DNA of 5,289 bases, taken from positions 1-5,289 of the forward strand of contig MGEY01000058.1 in assembly GCA_001791615.1 (NCBI GenBank), read 5' to 3'. Position 1 is the first letter of the stretch. The number at the start of each line of letters is the position of its first letter. The translations under genes were made by a program, and so were the position numbers. Under the pieces are notes generated by a model. It had not been told where the DNA came from, did no database searches, and saw only the letters and a program-made list of their open reading frames with translations. Below, piece by piece: positions 4,919-5,289 of the stretch. Source of the DNA: Candidatus Uhrbacteria bacterium RIFOXYA2_FULL_40_9. GTDB taxonomy: Bacteria > Patescibacteriota > Patescibacteriia > UBA9934 > GWF2-40-263.

Positions 4919-5289
4919 CCGACTTGCGGAGACGGAACACAAACTTGAGGCCAGGAACCCACAGGTCGCCCGGACTCGCCCAATAGCAGTGGAGCCACAG
5001 GCCGCCCCCGCTGCGCTCCACGCGGAAGACGTACGGGCGGCCGCCGGGGCCTGAAATTTGTTTCATGCCCATATAGACCCAATCATCCATAGCCTGATCT
5101 AGCGTTGCTAAACGGTAGGTTGGACAAGCTTCCAGAGGAACGAGTTCAAGGCCAAGTTCTTGCGCGCGAGCGTAGATGACGTCCGTTGTTGGCGTGCCTT
5201 GGATATTGAGGTCGGCCACGGATAGCCGAATGAAATCCATGTCCTGTGCGGGTTTTAACTTCCACTTTCTCCAATCTGGTTCAGCTTCA
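4911..5289 (-). CDS. Uncharacterised protein, C-terminal part (5' end outside window), GC-rich
   Basis: The minus-strand frame is open from the window edge to TAG at 4911-4913, giving 125 visible residues. A Met at 5240-5238 is probably internal, because the frame stays open upstream with plausible protein (EAEPDWRKWKLKPAQD) and no Shine-Dalgarno precedes it. The C-terminal half is rich in Gly, Trp and aromatic residues (GGGLWLHCYWASPGDLW), ending in FVFRLRKSES. No signal peptide, membrane helix or catalytic motif is seen. The pattern DFIRLSVADL, then YARAQELGLELVP, then a GLWL strand, recalls an uncharacterised family common in CPR genomes, by memory only. Bases 4991-5050 are G or C at 49 of 60, against 25 of 60 in a dnaK sample (961-1020), suggesting transfer or a mobile origin. 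It is convergent with tgt and unlikely to be part of the chaperone operon. The frame is well supported; the function is unknown. Confidence 0.75.
   Translation of the reverse strand, partial: EAEPDWRKWKLKPAQDMDFIRLSVADLNIQGTPTTDVIYARAQELGLELVPLEACPTYRLATLDQAMDDWVYMGMKQISGPGGRPYVFRVERSGGGLWLHCYWASPGDLWVPGLKFVFRLRKSES
5000..5045. repeat. GC-rich inverted repeat and palindrome inside the minus-strand gene
   Basis: GGCCGCCC (5000-5007) is the exact complement of GGGCGGCC (5035-5042), separated by 27 nt. The right arm overlaps a perfect 10-bp palindrome, GGCGGCCGCC (5036-5045). Both lie in the GC-richest part of the unknown gene, where such matches are more likely by chance. A structural or site role is not shown. 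Confidence 0.35.

Noticed and set aside
4861..5082. Second minus-strand frame overlapping the unknown gene
   Set aside because: Pro/Arg-rich alternate reading of GC-rich sequence; the overlapping frame is open to the window edge and has a more natural composition.
2..5289. UGA recoded as glycine (Gracilibacteria/Absconditabacteria code)
   Set aside because: None of the six genes ends in TGA, but dnaK, dnaJ and tgt are also full length with no in-frame TGA, so glycine does not need a recoded codon.

Overview
The window holds the 3' end of a small heat-shock gene, then a same-strand run of dnaK, a small unassigned membrane-protein gene, dnaJ and tgt, which closes at a clear intrinsic terminator. 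Beyond it lies a short repetitive spacer, then the 3' part of an opposite-strand gene that leaves the window. The core genes are A/T-rich and use standard codons, with no in-frame TGA and only TAA or TAG stops. The last gene has a clearly different base composition. Its C-terminal sequence resembles, from memory, an uncharacterised family common in Patescibacteria (candidate phyla radiation, CPR). With the compact gene spacing and the Tgt details, this suggests a CPR-like bacterium, but that placement is inference.

Layout: 2-298, Hsp20 alpha-crystallin domain (5' end missing); 299-383, leader with a strong hairpin and TTCATT repeats; 384-2282, full-length DnaK; 2285-2530, 81-residue protein with one C-terminal membrane segment and a terminator-like hairpin inside its coding sequence; 2533-3615, type I DnaJ with J-domain, G/F region and four zinc motifs; 3630-4727, tRNA-guanine transglycosylase; 4732-4755, terminator; 4756-4910, spacer with a degenerate 8-nt tandem repeat; 4911-5289 (minus), partial unknown protein with a very GC-rich core.

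How the parts fit: Hsp20 holds unfolding proteins, and DnaK with DnaJ refolds them. The nucleotide exchange factor GrpE, the repressor HrcA and a CIRCE operator are not in the window. The dnaK-orf-dnaJ-tgt gaps are 2, 2 and 14 nt, so cotranscription is likely, placing a tRNA-modifying enzyme in a chaperone operon. The most interesting points are the unknown membrane protein between dnaK and dnaJ with its internal hairpin, a eukaryote-like base-pocket motif in Tgt that raises the question of queuine salvage, the octamer repeat after the operon, and the compositionally foreign gene at the right edge. I see no CRISPR array, transposase, tRNA or rRNA.
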